From Pseudomonas sp. QS1027 (GTDB taxonomy: Bacteria; Pseudomonadota; Gammaproteobacteria; Pseudomonadales; Pseudomonadaceae), in contig NZ_PHSU01000036.1 in assembly GCF_002814235.1 (NCBI RefSeq), positions 1-64,000 on the forward strand: a DNA stretch of 64,000 nt. Reading direction: 5' to 3'. Both the position numbers and the translations under genes were made by a program. The notes beneath the pieces are model-generated. The model had not been told where the DNA came from. It searched no databases and worked only from the letters and a program-made list of their open reading frames with translations. Numbering within the stretch: position 1 is the first letter of the stretch; each line of letters opens with the position of its first letter. This document shows positions 8,920 to 16,834 of this stretch, piece by piece.

Positions 8920-9010
8920 CTTCGCGGGCAAGCCCTGCTCCTACAGTTTTGTGTCATGTACAAAATTGCGGCACGACGATGCACTGTAGGAGCAGGGCTT
9001 GCCCGCGAAG
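8920..9010. repeat. REPIN with 28-bp perfect arms
   Basis: Arms 8920-8947 and 8983-9010 are exact reverse complements with core CTTCGCGGGCAAGCCCTGC. The same family recurs at 34731-34821. Confidence 0.9.
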
Positions 9011-9101
9011 CTTTTGGCGATCTCACGGGCGCCTTCGCTGCGACGGGGTGTGCCGACAAGCTAAGCTCCACGGCGGATTGTGTTCAGTCTGCCGGCCGGG
9101 G

Positions 9102-9566
9102 CTAACGCCGTGCCGCCAGATACGCCTCATAATCCGGCACCCGATACTCATGCGCCTGTTCCATCATCGGGCTGCTGAGCAGGTAATCGGCGGTGCACTC
9201 ATTACAGGCCACGGGAATATTCCAGACCGCCGCGACCCGCAGCAACGCCTTGATATCCGGGTCGTGGGGCTGCGGCTCGAACGGATCCCAGAAGAACACC
9301 AGCATGTCCACCCGCTGCTCGGCGATGCGTGCGCCGAGTTGCTGGTCGCCGCCCAACGGGCCGCTGATCATGCTTTCCACCGCCAACCCCAGGCGCTTGT
9401 TCAGCAACAACCCGGTGGTGCCTGTGGCAACCAGTTCATGCTGAGCCAGACGATCTTTCTGGCGCTCGGCCCAGTCCAGCAAGAACACCTTGCAATGGTC
9501 GTGGGCCACCAGGGCGATACGCTTGCGCGCCGCCATGGTGGCCTGGGTAAAGCTGATCCCTATCAT
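9102..9566 (-). CDS. mgsA: Methylglyoxal synthase
   Basis: Converts dihydroxyacetone phosphate to methylglyoxal and phosphate in the cytoplasm, relieving phosphosugar accumulation. 154 residues from the ATG at 9566, chosen because AGGA lies 5 bases upstream; a longer frame to 9599 has no such site. Visible motifs: phosphate-binding HDHCK at 22-26, ATGTTG at 48-53, GPLGGDQQ at 69-76 with the catalytic-type Asp74, and the WDPFEPQPHDPDIKALLR segment shared by all MgsA proteins. It lies 42 bp downstream of gapA on the same strand, so the two are probably co-transcribed. Placing it after gapA, in the triose-phosphate branch of the glucose regulon, suggests a bypass when GapA flux is limiting (inference). 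Confidence 0.95.
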   Translation of the reverse strand: MIGISFTQATMAARKRIALVAHDHCKVFLLDWAERQKDRLAQHELVATGTTGLLLNKRLGLAVESMISGPLGGDQQLGARIAEQRVDMLVFFWDPFEPQPHDPDIKALLRVAAVWNIPVACNECTADYLLSSPMMEQAHEYRVPDYEAYLAARR

Positions 9567-9608
9567 CGGTTCCTGCTCCACACCTGTTCCTCGTTCCACA
9601 TGACGCGC

Positions 9609-10610
9609 TTATTCGGCGTTGCACAGCGCCAGGCAGTTATCCAGCATGCGGTTGGAGAAACCCCACTCGTTGTCGTACCAGGCCAGGACCTTGACCAGCT
9701 TGCCACTGGCCTTGGTGTGGTTGGCGTCGAAGATCGACGACAACGGGTTGTGGTTGAAGTCGCTGGAAACCAGCGGCAGGGTGTTGTAACCCAGGATCTT
9801 CGAATGCTGGCTGGCTTCCTTGAGCAGGGCGTTGACTTCTTCAGCCGTGGCCTCGCGCTTGAGTTGCACGGTCAGGTCCACCAGGGACACGTTGATCACC
9901 GGTACACGCACGGACATGCCGGTCAGCTTGCCCGCCAGTTCCGGCAGCACCAGGCCTACCGCTTCGGCGGCGCCGGTCTTGCTCGGGATCATGTTCTGGG
10001 TCGCCGAACGCGCGCGGTACGGGTCGGTGTGGTAGACGTCGGTCAGGTTCTGGTCGTTGGTGTAGGCGTGGATAGTGGTCATCAGGCCACTTTCGATACC
10101 CAGCTCGCGGTGCAGCACCTGGGCCACCGGGGCCAGGCAGTTGGTGGTGCACGACGCGTTGGAAATGATCTGGTGCGATTGGCGCAGGATGTCATGGTTG
10201 ACCCCGTACACCACGGTGGCATCGGCGCCTTTGGCCGGTGCGGAAATAATCACTTTGCGGGCGCCGGCGGTCAGGTGCGCGGCGGCCTTGGCACGGTCGG
10301 TGAACAGACCGGTGCATTCAAAAACCACGTCGATCTTCTCGGCGGCCCAGGGCAGTTCGGCCGGATTGCGGATCGCGCTGACCGAGATACGGTCACCGTT
10401 GACGGTCAGGCTTTCATTGTCATGTTCTACGCTGGCATCGAAGGTGCCGTGAACCGTGTCGTACTTGAGCAGATGAGCATTGATGGCGCTGTCGCCCAGG
10501 TCGTTGATGGCGACGACCTGCAGGTCCTGACGGTAACCTTGGGTATAGAGTGCACGCAGGACGTTGCGGCCGATGCGGCCAAAACCGTTGATTGCGATTC
10601 GTAGAGTCAT
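9609..10610 (-). CDS. gapA: Glyceraldehyde-3-phosphate dehydrogenase, type I
   Basis: Oxidises glyceraldehyde 3-phosphate with NAD and phosphate to 1,3-bisphosphoglycerate. 333 residues, normal length. The Rossmann start INGFGRIGRNVLRA spans 7-20; catalytic Cys154 sits in SNASCTTNCLAP and the catalytic base His181 in TTIHAYTNDQ. The C-terminus has the usual WYDNEWGFSNRM. It is divergent from edd with about 212 bp between the starts, which hold two HexR-type sites, and it probably drives mgsA. It is the lower-pathway gene of the Entner-Doudoroff block, receiving triose phosphate made by Eda. The gene context fits the catabolic HexR-regulated GAPDH of pseudomonads rather than a gluconeogenic paralogue. 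Confidence 0.97.
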   Translation of the reverse strand: MTLRIAINGFGRIGRNVLRALYTQGYRQDLQVVAINDLGDSAINAHLLKYDTVHGTFDASVEHDNESLTVNGDRISVSAIRNPAELPWAAEKIDVVFECTGLFTDRAKAAAHLTAGARKVIISAPAKGADATVVYGVNHDILRQSHQIISNASCTTNCLAPVAQVLHRELGIESGLMTTIHAYTNDQNLTDVYHTDPYRARSATQNMIPSKTGAAEAVGLVLPELAGKLTGMSVRVPVINVSLVDLTVQLKREATAEEVNALLKEASQHSKILGYNTLPLVSSDFNHNPLSSIFDANHTKASGKLVKVLAWYDNEWGFSNRMLDNCLALCNAE

Positions 10611-10636
10611 TTAGGGAAGCGCCTGTCATAGTTTTG

Positions 10637-10651
10637 TTGTTGGAATTACAA
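10637..10651. promoter_or_regulatory. HexR operator (gapA side)
   Basis: TTGTTGGAATTACAA fits the published HexR pattern TTGT-N7-ACAA exactly. It lies 27 bp upstream of the gapA start codon. HexR is expected to repress here and to release on binding KDPG. Confidence 0.75.
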
Positions 10652-10698
10652 GATTATTCGCATAAAAATAGAAAACAAGCCTTTTTAGTGGCAATATT

Positions 10699-10713
10699 TT
10701 GTTTTATCTACAA
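10699..10713. promoter_or_regulatory. HexR operator (edd side)
   Basis: TTGTTTTATCTACAA is a second exact TTGT-N7-ACAA match, 62 bp from the first (six helical turns), in the divergent gapA/edd promoter region. Confidence 0.75.
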
Positions 10714-10822
10714 CGAGTGACCTGAACCAACAGGTCCAGATGATTGAAAAGCCCCGTCGCACGAGGCTTTCGGTCAGCTTGGAACCACAGGTCGCCACAT
10801 CCGTTAGCCTGGAGTTCTACAC

Positions 10823-12649
10823 ATGCATCCCCGCGTTCTTGAGGTCACCGAACGGCTTGTCACCCGTAGCCAAGCCACTCGCCAGGCGTATCTGGCACTG
10901 ATTCGCGGTGCCGCCAGTGACGGCCCGATGCGCGGCAAGCTGCAATGCGCGAACTTCGCCCACGGCGTGGCCGGCTGTGGCACCGACGACAAGCAGAACC
11001 TGCGCATGATGAACGCCGCCAACGTGGCGATCGTTTCTTCCTATAACGACATGCTCTCCGCGCACCAGCCTTACGAAACCTATCCGCAACAGATCAAGCA
11101 GGCCCTGCGCGAGATCGGTTCGGTCGGCCAGTTCGCCGGTGGCGTGCCGGCCATGTGCGATGGCGTGACCCAGGGCGAGCCGGGCATGGAACTGGGCATC
11201 GCCAGCCGCGAAGTGATCGCGCTGTCCACCGCCGTGGCCCTGTCCCACAACATGTTCGACGCGGCGATGATGCTCGGCATCTGCGACAAGATCGTGCCCG
11301 GTCTGTTGATGGGCGCCTTGCGCTTCGGTCACCTGCCGACCATCTTCGTGCCCGGCGGGCCGATGGTCTCGGGGATTTCCAACAAGGAAAAAGCCGACGT
11401 GCGCCAGCGTTATGCCGAAGGCAAGGCCAGCCGCGAGGAGCTGCTGGAGTCGGAGATGAAGTCCTACCACAGCCCCGGCACCTGCACCTTCTACGGCACC
11501 GCCAACACCAACCAGTTGCTGATGGAAGTCATGGGCCTGCACTTGCCGGGCTCGTCCTTCGTCAACCCGAATACCCCGCTGCGCGATGCCCTGACTCGCG
11601 AAGCGGCGCACCAGATCACCCGCTTGACCAAACAGAGCGGCAGCTTCATGCCCCTGGGTGAAATTGTAGACGAGCGTTCGCTGGTCAACTCCATCGTCGC
11701 CCTGCACGCCACCGGCGGCTCCACCAACCACACCTTGCACATGCCGGCGATTGCCCAGGCGGCCGGTATCCAGCTGACCTGGCAGGACATGGCCGACCTC
11801 TCCGAGGTGGTGCCGACCCTGTCCCACGTCTATCCGAACGGCAAGGCCGATATCAACCACTTCCAGGCGGCGGGCGGCATGGCCCTCCTGATCCGCGAAC
11901 TGCTGGAAGCCGGCCTGTTGCACGAAGACGTGAATACCGTCGCGGGCCGCGGCCTGAGCCGCTACACCCAGGAGCCGTTCCTGCAGGATGGCGAACTGGT
12001 ATGGCGCGACGGCCCGATCGAAAGCCTCGATGAAACCATCCTGCGCCCCGTGGCCCGGGCCTTCTCCCCTGAAGGTGGCCTGCGAGTGATGGAAGGCAAC
12101 CTTGGACGTGGTGTGATGAAAGTTTCCGCCGTGGCCCTGGAGCACCAGATCGTCGAAGCGCCGGCGGTGGTGTTCGAGGACCAGCAGGACCTGGCCGATG
12201 CGTTCAAGGCCGGCTTGCTGGAGAAGGATTTCGTCGCGGTGATGCGCTTCCAGGGGCCGCGTTCCAACGGCATGCCGGAACTGCACAAGATGACGCCGTT
12301 CCTCGGTGTGTTGCAGGACCGGGGCTTCAAGGTCGCGCTGGTCACCGACGGACGGATGTCCGGGGCCTCGGGCAAGATCCCGGCGGCCATCCATGTCTGC
12401 CCCGAAGCCCATGTGGGTGGGGCTCTGGCGCGGGTCCGCGATGGCGACGTGATTCGCGTGGACGGGGTCAAGGGCACCTTGCGGGTGCTGGTGGACGACG
12501 CCGAATTCGCCGCGCGCACGCCTGCGGTCGGTTTGTTGGGTAATAATATCGGCTGCGGCCGTGAACTCTTCGGCTTCATGCGCATGGCCTTCAGCTCGGC
12601 AGAGCAGGGCGCCAGCGCGTTCACTTCGGCCCTGGAGCACCTTGAATGA
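10823..12649 (+). CDS. edd: 6-phosphogluconate dehydratase
   Basis: First committed Entner-Doudoroff enzyme: 6-phosphogluconate to 2-keto-3-deoxy-6-phosphogluconate (KDPG) plus water, using a 4Fe-4S cluster. 608 residues, full length for the IlvD/Edd family. Family signatures are CDGVTQGEPGMELGIASREV (about 112-131), SHNMFDAAMMLGICDKIVPG, GTCTFYGTANTNQ, and the C-terminal GRMSGASGKIPAAIH and NNIGCGRELF. It starts the operon edd-glk-gltR-gltS: glk overlaps by ATGA and gltR follows after 132 bp. Start ATG with GGAG about 10 bases upstream. Controlled by HexR through the two upstream operators. Confidence 0.97.
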   Translation: MHPRVLEVTERLVTRSQATRQAYLALIRGAASDGPMRGKLQCANFAHGVAGCGTDDKQNLRMMNAANVAIVSSYNDMLSAHQPYETYPQQIKQALREIGSVGQFAGGVPAMCDGVTQGEPGMELGIASREVIALSTAVALSHNMFDAAMMLGICDKIVPGLLMGALRFGHLPTIFVPGGPMVSGISNKEKADVRQRYAEGKASREELLESEMKSYHSPGTCTFYGTANTNQLLMEVMGLHLPGSSFVNPNTPLRDALTREAAHQITRLTKQSGSFMPLGEIVDERSLVNSIVALHATGGSTNHTLHMPAIAQAAGIQLTWQDMADLSEVVPTLSHVYPNGKADINHFQAAGGMALLIRELLEAGLLHEDVNTVAGRGLSRYTQEPFLQDGELVWRDGPIESLDETILRPVARAFSPEGGLRVMEGNLGRGVMKVSAVALEHQIVEAPAVVFEDQQDLADAFKAGLLEKDFVAVMRFQGPRSNGMPELHKMTPFLGVLQDRGFKVALVTDGRMSGASGKIPAAIHVCPEAHVGGALARVRDGDVIRVDGVKGTLRVLVDDAEFAARTPAVGLLGNNIGCGRELFGFMRMAFSSAEQGASAFTSALEHLE

Positions 12650-13605
12650 AGTTGGCGTTGGTAGGGGACATTGGTGGGACCAATGCGCGGTTTGCGTTGT
12701 GGAAGGACAATGCCCTGGATGAAGTGAAGGTCCTGGCGACCGTCGATCACAGCAGTCCCGAGGAGGCCATCAAGGTCTACCTCGACGGCCTGGGCCTGGC
12801 GTTGGGATCGGTCGGCGCGGTGTGCCTGTCGGTGGCTGGTCCGGTGGGCGGCGACGAATTTCGTTTCACCAATAACCACTGGCGGCTGAGCCGCCGGGCG
12901 TTCTGCGAAACCTTGCAGGTCGATGAGTTGTTGCTGGTCAACGACTTTTCCGCCATGGCCCTGGGCATGACCCGGCTGGAGCCAGGGGACTACCGCGTGG
13001 TTTGCGAAGGCACGCCGGAGCCGTTGCGTCCGGCGGTGGTGATCGGTCCTGGCACCGGGCTGGGTGTGGGCACCTTGTTGCACCTGGGCGAGCAGCATTT
13101 CATGGCCTTGCCGGGGGAAGGTGGACATGTCGACCTGCCCCTGAGCAGCCCGCGCGAGACCCAGCTCTGGCAGCATATCCACAGTGAAATCGGCCATGTC
13201 AGCGCCGAGACGGCGTTGAGCGGAGGCGGCTTGCCACGGGTGTACCGGGCGATCTGCGCGGTGGACGGGCATGTGCCGGTGCTGGAAACCCCGGAGTCGA
13301 TCACCGCTGCCGGTCTGGCCGGCGATCCGATTGCCCGGGAAGTGCTGGAGCAGTTCAGTTGCTGGCTGGGTCGGGTGGCCGGCAACAACGTCCTGACCAC
13401 GGGCGGACGCGGTGGGGTGTATATCGTCGGTGGGGTGATTCCACGGTTTGCCGACTTTTTCATCAACAGCGGCTTTGCCCGGAGCTTTGCTGACAAAGGC
13501 TGCATGAGCGATTACTTCAAGGGGATCCCGGTGTGGCTGGTGACGGCCCCGTATTCCGGTTTGATTGGCGCGGGGGTGGCGTTGCAGCAGGCTTTCGCGC
13601 ACTGA
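12646..13605 (+). CDS. glk: Glucokinase
   Basis: Phosphorylates cytoplasmic glucose to glucose 6-phosphate with ATP. 319 residues of the bacterial hexokinase/ROK-like Glk family: phosphate-binding GDIGGTNARFAL at 8-19, LSVAGPVGGD near 62-71, the active-site Asp in LVNDFSAMALGM near 99, and GPGTGLGVGTLLH near 133-145. The glucose-6-phosphate route from the Gts transporter needs this enzyme before Zwf. It overlaps edd by 4 bp, so expression is coupled to edd and HexR. Confidence 0.96.
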   Translation: MKLALVGDIGGTNARFALWKDNALDEVKVLATVDHSSPEEAIKVYLDGLGLALGSVGAVCLSVAGPVGGDEFRFTNNHWRLSRRAFCETLQVDELLLVNDFSAMALGMTRLEPGDYRVVCEGTPEPLRPAVVIGPGTGLGVGTLLHLGEQHFMALPGEGGHVDLPLSSPRETQLWQHIHSEIGHVSAETALSGGGLPRVYRAICAVDGHVPVLETPESITAAGLAGDPIAREVLEQFSCWLGRVAGNNVLTTGGRGGVYIVGGVIPRFADFFINSGFARSFADKGCMSDYFKGIPVWLVTAPYSGLIGAGVALQQAFAH

Positions 13606-13625
13606 TCCCGCTACGTGGCGCGTTC

Positions 13626-13645
13626 TTCGCGGGCTTGCCCGCGAA
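13626..13645. repeat. Single REP hairpin
   Basis: TTCGCGGGCTTGCCCGCGAA, a 9-bp perfect stem with a 2-base loop, about 20 bp after the glk stop. It may slow readthrough or protect the edd-glk message; it lacks a T tract. Confidence 0.8.
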
Positions 13646-13676
13646 AGCGCCAGTCTAGACAACACGTGCTTCACGG

Positions 13677-13690
13677 CTTAATCGATTAAG
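13677..13690. promoter_or_regulatory. Palindrome upstream of gltR, LacI-family-like operator
   Basis: CTTAATCGATTAAG is a perfect 14-bp palindrome with the central AATCGATT typical of LacI-family sites. It abuts a possible -10 (CATAAT at 13692-13697) and lies 47 bp before the gltR GTG start. Its cognate regulator is not identified in this window. Confidence 0.45.
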
Positions 13691-13718
13691 GCATAATCCG
13701 CATTTCAGTCCTCCCCAC

Positions 13719-13726
13719 AACAACAA
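13719..13726 (+). promoter_or_regulatory. Hfq/Crc CA motif at the gltR ribosome binding site
   Basis: AACAACAA fits the Crc/Hfq catabolite motif AANAANAA and runs straight into the Shine-Dalgarno AAGGA. Hfq-Crc binding here would block translation of gltR (inference from known Pseudomonas targets). Confidence 0.55.
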
Positions 13727-13737
13727 GGACGATTTCC

Positions 13738-14469
13738 GTGAGCGTATTCAGTAAGTCCATTCTCCTGGTCGACGACGATCAGGAAATCCGTGAATTGCTG
13801 GACACCTACCTCAGCCGCGCCGGTTTCCAGGTGCGCACCGTCGGCGATGGCGCCGGCTTTCGCCAGGCCCTCAACGATGCCCACAGTGATCTGGTGATCC
13901 TCGACGTCATGCTCCCCGACGAAGATGGCTTCAGCCTTTGCCGCTGGGTCCGTCAGCATCCGCGCCAGGCCCAGGTGCCGATTATCATGCTCACCGCCAG
14001 CTCCGACGAGACCGACCGGGTCATCGGCCTGGAACTGGGCGCCGACGACTACCTGGGCAAGCCCTTCAGCCCACGGGAACTGCAAGCGCGGATCAAGGCC
14101 CTGTTGCGCCGTGCCCAGTTCGGTCAGGAGCGCAACGGCAGCGAGGTGCTGGCCTTCGACGACTGGCGCCTGGACACGGTCAGTCACCGGCTGTTCCACA
14201 CCGACGGCGAAGAAGTGATTCTCTCCGGTGCCGACTTCGCCTTGCTCAAACTGTTTCTCGATCATCCCCAGGAAATCCTCGACCGCGACACCATCGGCAA
14301 TGCCACCCGTGGGCGTGACCTGATGCCCCTGGACCGGATCGTCGACATGGCGGTCAGCCGCCTGCGCCAACGCCTGCGCGACACCGACAAACCGCCGCGA
14401 CTGATTCGCACCGTGCGCGGCAGCGGCTATCAGCTGGCGGCCAACGTCACCGCGGCCAATGCTCTCTGA
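13738..14469 (+). CDS. gltR: Response regulator GltR (OmpR/PhoB type) of glucose transport
   Basis: 243 residues: receiver domain 1-120 with acidic pocket DDD at 12-14, phospho-acceptor Asp56 (VILDVMLPDEDG) and Lys in LGKPFSPREL, then an OmpR-type winged helix to the end (RGRDLMPLDRIVDMAVSRLR, RTVRGSGYQL). The start is GTG at 13738 with AAGGA 8 bases upstream. Its stop lies 11 bp inside the sensor gene. GltR with GltS/GtrS is known to control the gts transporter and oprB in pseudomonads. The phased GTNAC repeats before the AGE gene and gtsA are the expected kind of binding site, since PhoB-type regulators bind repeats spaced by about 11 bp. Confidence 0.92.
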   Translation: MSVFSKSILLVDDDQEIRELLDTYLSRAGFQVRTVGDGAGFRQALNDAHSDLVILDVMLPDEDGFSLCRWVRQHPRQAQVPIIMLTASSDETDRVIGLELGADDYLGKPFSPRELQARIKALLRRAQFGQERNGSEVLAFDDWRLDTVSHRLFHTDGEEVILSGADFALLKLFLDHPQEILDRDTIGNATRGRDLMPLDRIVDMAVSRLRQRLRDTDKPPRLIRTVRGSGYQLAANVTAANAL

Positions 14470-15919
14470 GCTGCGCCGGCGCCTGCCGGTTCCGCGCTCG
14501 CTGCTGGGGCGCATGCTGTTGCTGACCCTGCTGGCGGTGTTGATCGCCCAGACGCTGTCCAGCGTGATCTGGCTCTCGCAGTTGCGCGCGACGCAGCTCG
14601 AAGGCCTGGTCACCAGTGCCCGCAGCCTGGCGCACTCGATGACCGCCAGTGTCAGTTACCTGCGCTCGCTGCCGCTGGCCTATCGCCCGCTGGTGCTCGA
14701 TCAATTGCGCAGCATGGGCGGCACGCGTTTTGTCGTGACTCTCAATGACAAACCCCTGGATATGCGCCTGCTGCCGGCCACGCCGCGCAAGACTGCGGTG
14801 CTCGACGCCGTGCATGAGGTGCTGCGCCAGGCACTGGGCAACGAGGTGGATATCTCGGTGCAATTTGTCAGCCCCGACGACCTGCGGATCTTCAACGGCG
14901 GCCTCAAGCTCGACGAGTTGCCGCGTTCCTGGGCCCACTACGCGTTGACCCTGGAACCGGTCAATCCGCCGGTGCTGGTGACGCAGATCCAGATGTCCCC
15001 CGGCGAATGGCTGTACATCGCCTCCCTGCTGCCTGAGCCTTACACCAGCCTGGAAGAGGAAGGCCTGCCGTCCCAGCAGGTGTGGTTTATCGTCCTCACC
15101 AGCGGCTTTCTGCTGTTGTTCATCGGCCTGCTGGTGCACTGGCAGAGCCGTCCCCTCAAGCGCCTGGCGCGGGCCGCGCGGGACATGTCCCTGGGGGATG
15201 CGCAGGTGCGGCCGGTGGCCGAGGGCGGTGGCAGCGAAGTGGTGGAGGTGGGCCGGGCGTTCAACGCCATGCGTGAGCGCATCAGCCGTTACCTGACCGA
15301 ACGCAGCCAGTTGTTCAGCGCCATCTCCCACGATCTGCGCACCCCCATCACCCGCCTGCGCCTGCGGGTCGAGCTGCTGGAGGACGAGAAGCTGCAGTAC
15401 AAGTTCGGTCGCGACCTCGACGAGCTGGAGATGCTGGTCAAGGGCGCGCTGCAATGCGTGAAGGACACCGATATCCACGAGAACATCGAGCCGGTGGACC
15501 TCAACCACGCCCTCGATTGCCTGATCGAACCCTACCTGCCGCCCAACGGCAACGGCCGCGTCTCGCTGGACGGTCGCGCCCACGCGGCCTTTCCCGGCAA
15601 GCCGCTGGCGCTGCGACGGTGCATGGGCAACCTGATCGACAACGCCCTCAAGTACGGTGACAAGGCCCACCTGTACATCGAAGACGACGACGAGGCCTTT
15701 GTGCTGCACGTCGACGACGAGGGGCCGGGGGTGCCCGAGCAGCGCCTGGAGCAGGTGTTCGAACCGCACTTTCGCTTGTCCGGCCAGCAGCAGGGCTACG
15801 GCCTGGGGCTGGGCATCGCGCGCAATATCGCCCACAGCCATGGCGGCGAAGTGAGCTTGCAGAACCTGCGGGACGGCGGGCTGCGGGTTACTTTGTACTT
15901 GCCGCGAAATGCCGACTGA
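14459..15919 (+). CDS. gltS: Sensor histidine kinase GltS/GtrS
   Basis: 486-residue inner-membrane kinase. First membrane helix about 18-40, a periplasmic sensor region to about 205, second helix near 207-224 (VWFIVLTSGFLLLFIGLLVH), then HAMP, a dimerisation/phospho-acceptor domain with His291 in SAISHDLRTPITRLRLR, and an ATPase with N-box LIDNALKYGD and GYGLGLGIARNIA. The P. aeruginosa homologue GtrS senses 2-ketogluconate and 6-phosphogluconate (known); ligand here is inferred. It overlaps gltR by 11 bp, and its 3' end overlaps the convergent AP2-like gene by 32 bp. In PAO1-style nomenclature also called gtrS. Confidence 0.92.
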   Translation: MLSELRRRLPVPRSLLGRMLLLTLLAVLIAQTLSSVIWLSQLRATQLEGLVTSARSLAHSMTASVSYLRSLPLAYRPLVLDQLRSMGGTRFVVTLNDKPLDMRLLPATPRKTAVLDAVHEVLRQALGNEVDISVQFVSPDDLRIFNGGLKLDELPRSWAHYALTLEPVNPPVLVTQIQMSPGEWLYIASLLPEPYTSLEEEGLPSQQVWFIVLTSGFLLLFIGLLVHWQSRPLKRLARAARDMSLGDAQVRPVAEGGGSEVVEVGRAFNAMRERISRYLTERSQLFSAISHDLRTPITRLRLRVELLEDEKLQYKFGRDLDELEMLVKGALQCVKDTDIHENIEPVDLNHALDCLIEPYLPPNGNGRVSLDGRAHAAFPGKPLALRRCMGNLIDNALKYGDKAHLYIEDDDEAFVLHVDDEGPGVPEQRLEQVFEPHFRLSGQQQGYGLGLGIARNIAHSHGGEVSLQNLRDGGLRVTLYLPRNAD

Positions 15920-16532
15920 TCGACAGGAACGCCTGTTCCGCACTGATGTTCAGCGCCGGTTCGAGCGGGTCTGGCGGGAGGATATCGGCTGAGGCCCGAA
16001 CCTCCCGTGGTCGCGCCATGGCCGCGCGGATACGGTGCTCGCGCACGCGGCTGTTGCTCTGGCTGAAGTAGCGCTGCAAGGCTTCCATCGCCTGCTCATA
16101 GGGCTCGTTGCACAAGGCCAACTGCCGTTCACGCTCACGCAACGCCAGGCGCTTGGCCTGTTCTTCGCCGTGGCGGCGCACACTGAAACTGCGGCTCAGG
16201 CAGTAACCATGAATCCGCGTGCTGGCCCGCCAATAGCCGGTGTTGTTGGTCTCGACCCGGATCACCCCGGGATGCCCGCTGGTGTTGTGGGGCATCAGGC
16301 GCTGGCGTTCTTCATAGCTTTGCGAAGGCTGCATTTTCAGCACCAGGGCGTTGCGGTAGGACTCGGCCATGCACCGGGCTGGCTCCTCGCCACCGCACTC
16401 GGCGAAGCTGAAGACACCGCCCAGTTGGGCACCGCCACGCACGACCTCGACCTTCCAGGCACACAGGCCTTGGCCGTTGTAGACCGGGAAAATGCAGCAT
16501 TGGCGGGGGTTGCGCAGGTGGGGGGCTACCAT
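15888..16532 (-). CDS. AP2-like DNA-binding domain protein (tentative)
   Basis: 214 residues. The ATG at 16532 has a strong GGAGGT 7 bases upstream, so it is a real gene despite its convergent overlap with gltS. A central segment, GHPGVIRVETNNTGYWRAST at about 86-105, followed by SRSFSVRRHGEEQAKRLALR, resembles bacterial AP2/ERF-type integrase-like DNA-binding domains (three strands and a helix). A charged helix follows, with no catalytic motif. Two clustered cysteines (CC at 12-13) lie in the N-terminal part. Function unknown; a DNA-binding role is suggested only by this pattern. Confidence 0.55.
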   Translation of the reverse strand: MVAPHLRNPRQCCIFPVYNGQGLCAWKVEVVRGGAQLGGVFSFAECGGEEPARCMAESYRNALVLKMQPSQSYEERQRLMPHNTSGHPGVIRVETNNTGYWRASTRIHGYCLSRSFSVRRHGEEQAKRLALRERERQLALCNEPYEQAMEALQRYFSQSNSRVREHRIRAAMARPREVRASADILPPDPLEPALNISAEQAFLSISRHFAASTK

Positions 16533-16725
16533 GGATCACACCTCCTTGGGGCGCTGGACCGGCGCACCTGAAATGAAGAAGTGCAGCAGATTCGCCGAAG
16601 TAAAGGAGTGCTTCAATGTGGGAAAAGACGTTAGGGATCACTCCTACATTGGAAAGGGAAACGACTTATTCAGCAATTTTCCTACCTTGCAGACTCTGGG
16701 ATCGAAGGGCCCTTCTCTGATGTTT

Positions 16726-16790
16726 GTCACTGCTTGGTGACATTTGCGCGGGGCTTCGTGACCTGGCAGCGAAGGACGGCTGGCTAGAAT
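16726..16790 (+). promoter_or_regulatory. GltR-type promoter, copy 1 (before the AGE-family gene)
   Basis: GTNAC half-sites start at 16726, 16737 and 16758 (spacing 11 and 21 bp, on one helix face), followed by a -10-like TAGAAT at 16785-16790. Copy 2 before gtsA has identical spacing throughout. The distal half-site lies where the -35 box should be, as in PhoB-type activated promoters. Confidence 0.6.
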
Positions 16791-16813
16791 CGCCGCATAA
16801 GCGTTTCGCTCCT

Positions 16814-16821
16814 AACAACAA
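16814..16821 (+). promoter_or_regulatory. Hfq/Crc CA motif before the AGE-family gene
   Basis: AACAACAA followed by GAAAGG, the ribosome binding site. The leader is nearly identical to that of gtsA, pointing to shared Crc/Hfq repression. Confidence 0.55.
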
Positions 16822-16834
16822 GAAAGGTACTCCG

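Noticed and set aside
8606..9010. Repeated hairpins as a CRISPR array
   Set aside because: The units are inverted REP pairs of different sequence, without regular spacers or cas genes.
8859..10604. 581-aa open frame antisense to mgsA and gapA
   Set aside because: It runs through a REPIN and both conserved genes; no recognisable domain.
10817..12640. 607-aa open frame antisense to edd
   Set aside because: Composition of a GC-rich shadow frame (rich in His, Gln, Arg, Gly); edd is clear on the other strand.
16533..16720. Short open frame between the AP2-like and AGE genes
   Set aside because: No ribosome site or family pattern; the stretch looks like ordinary intergenic DNA upstream of the GltR-type promoter.
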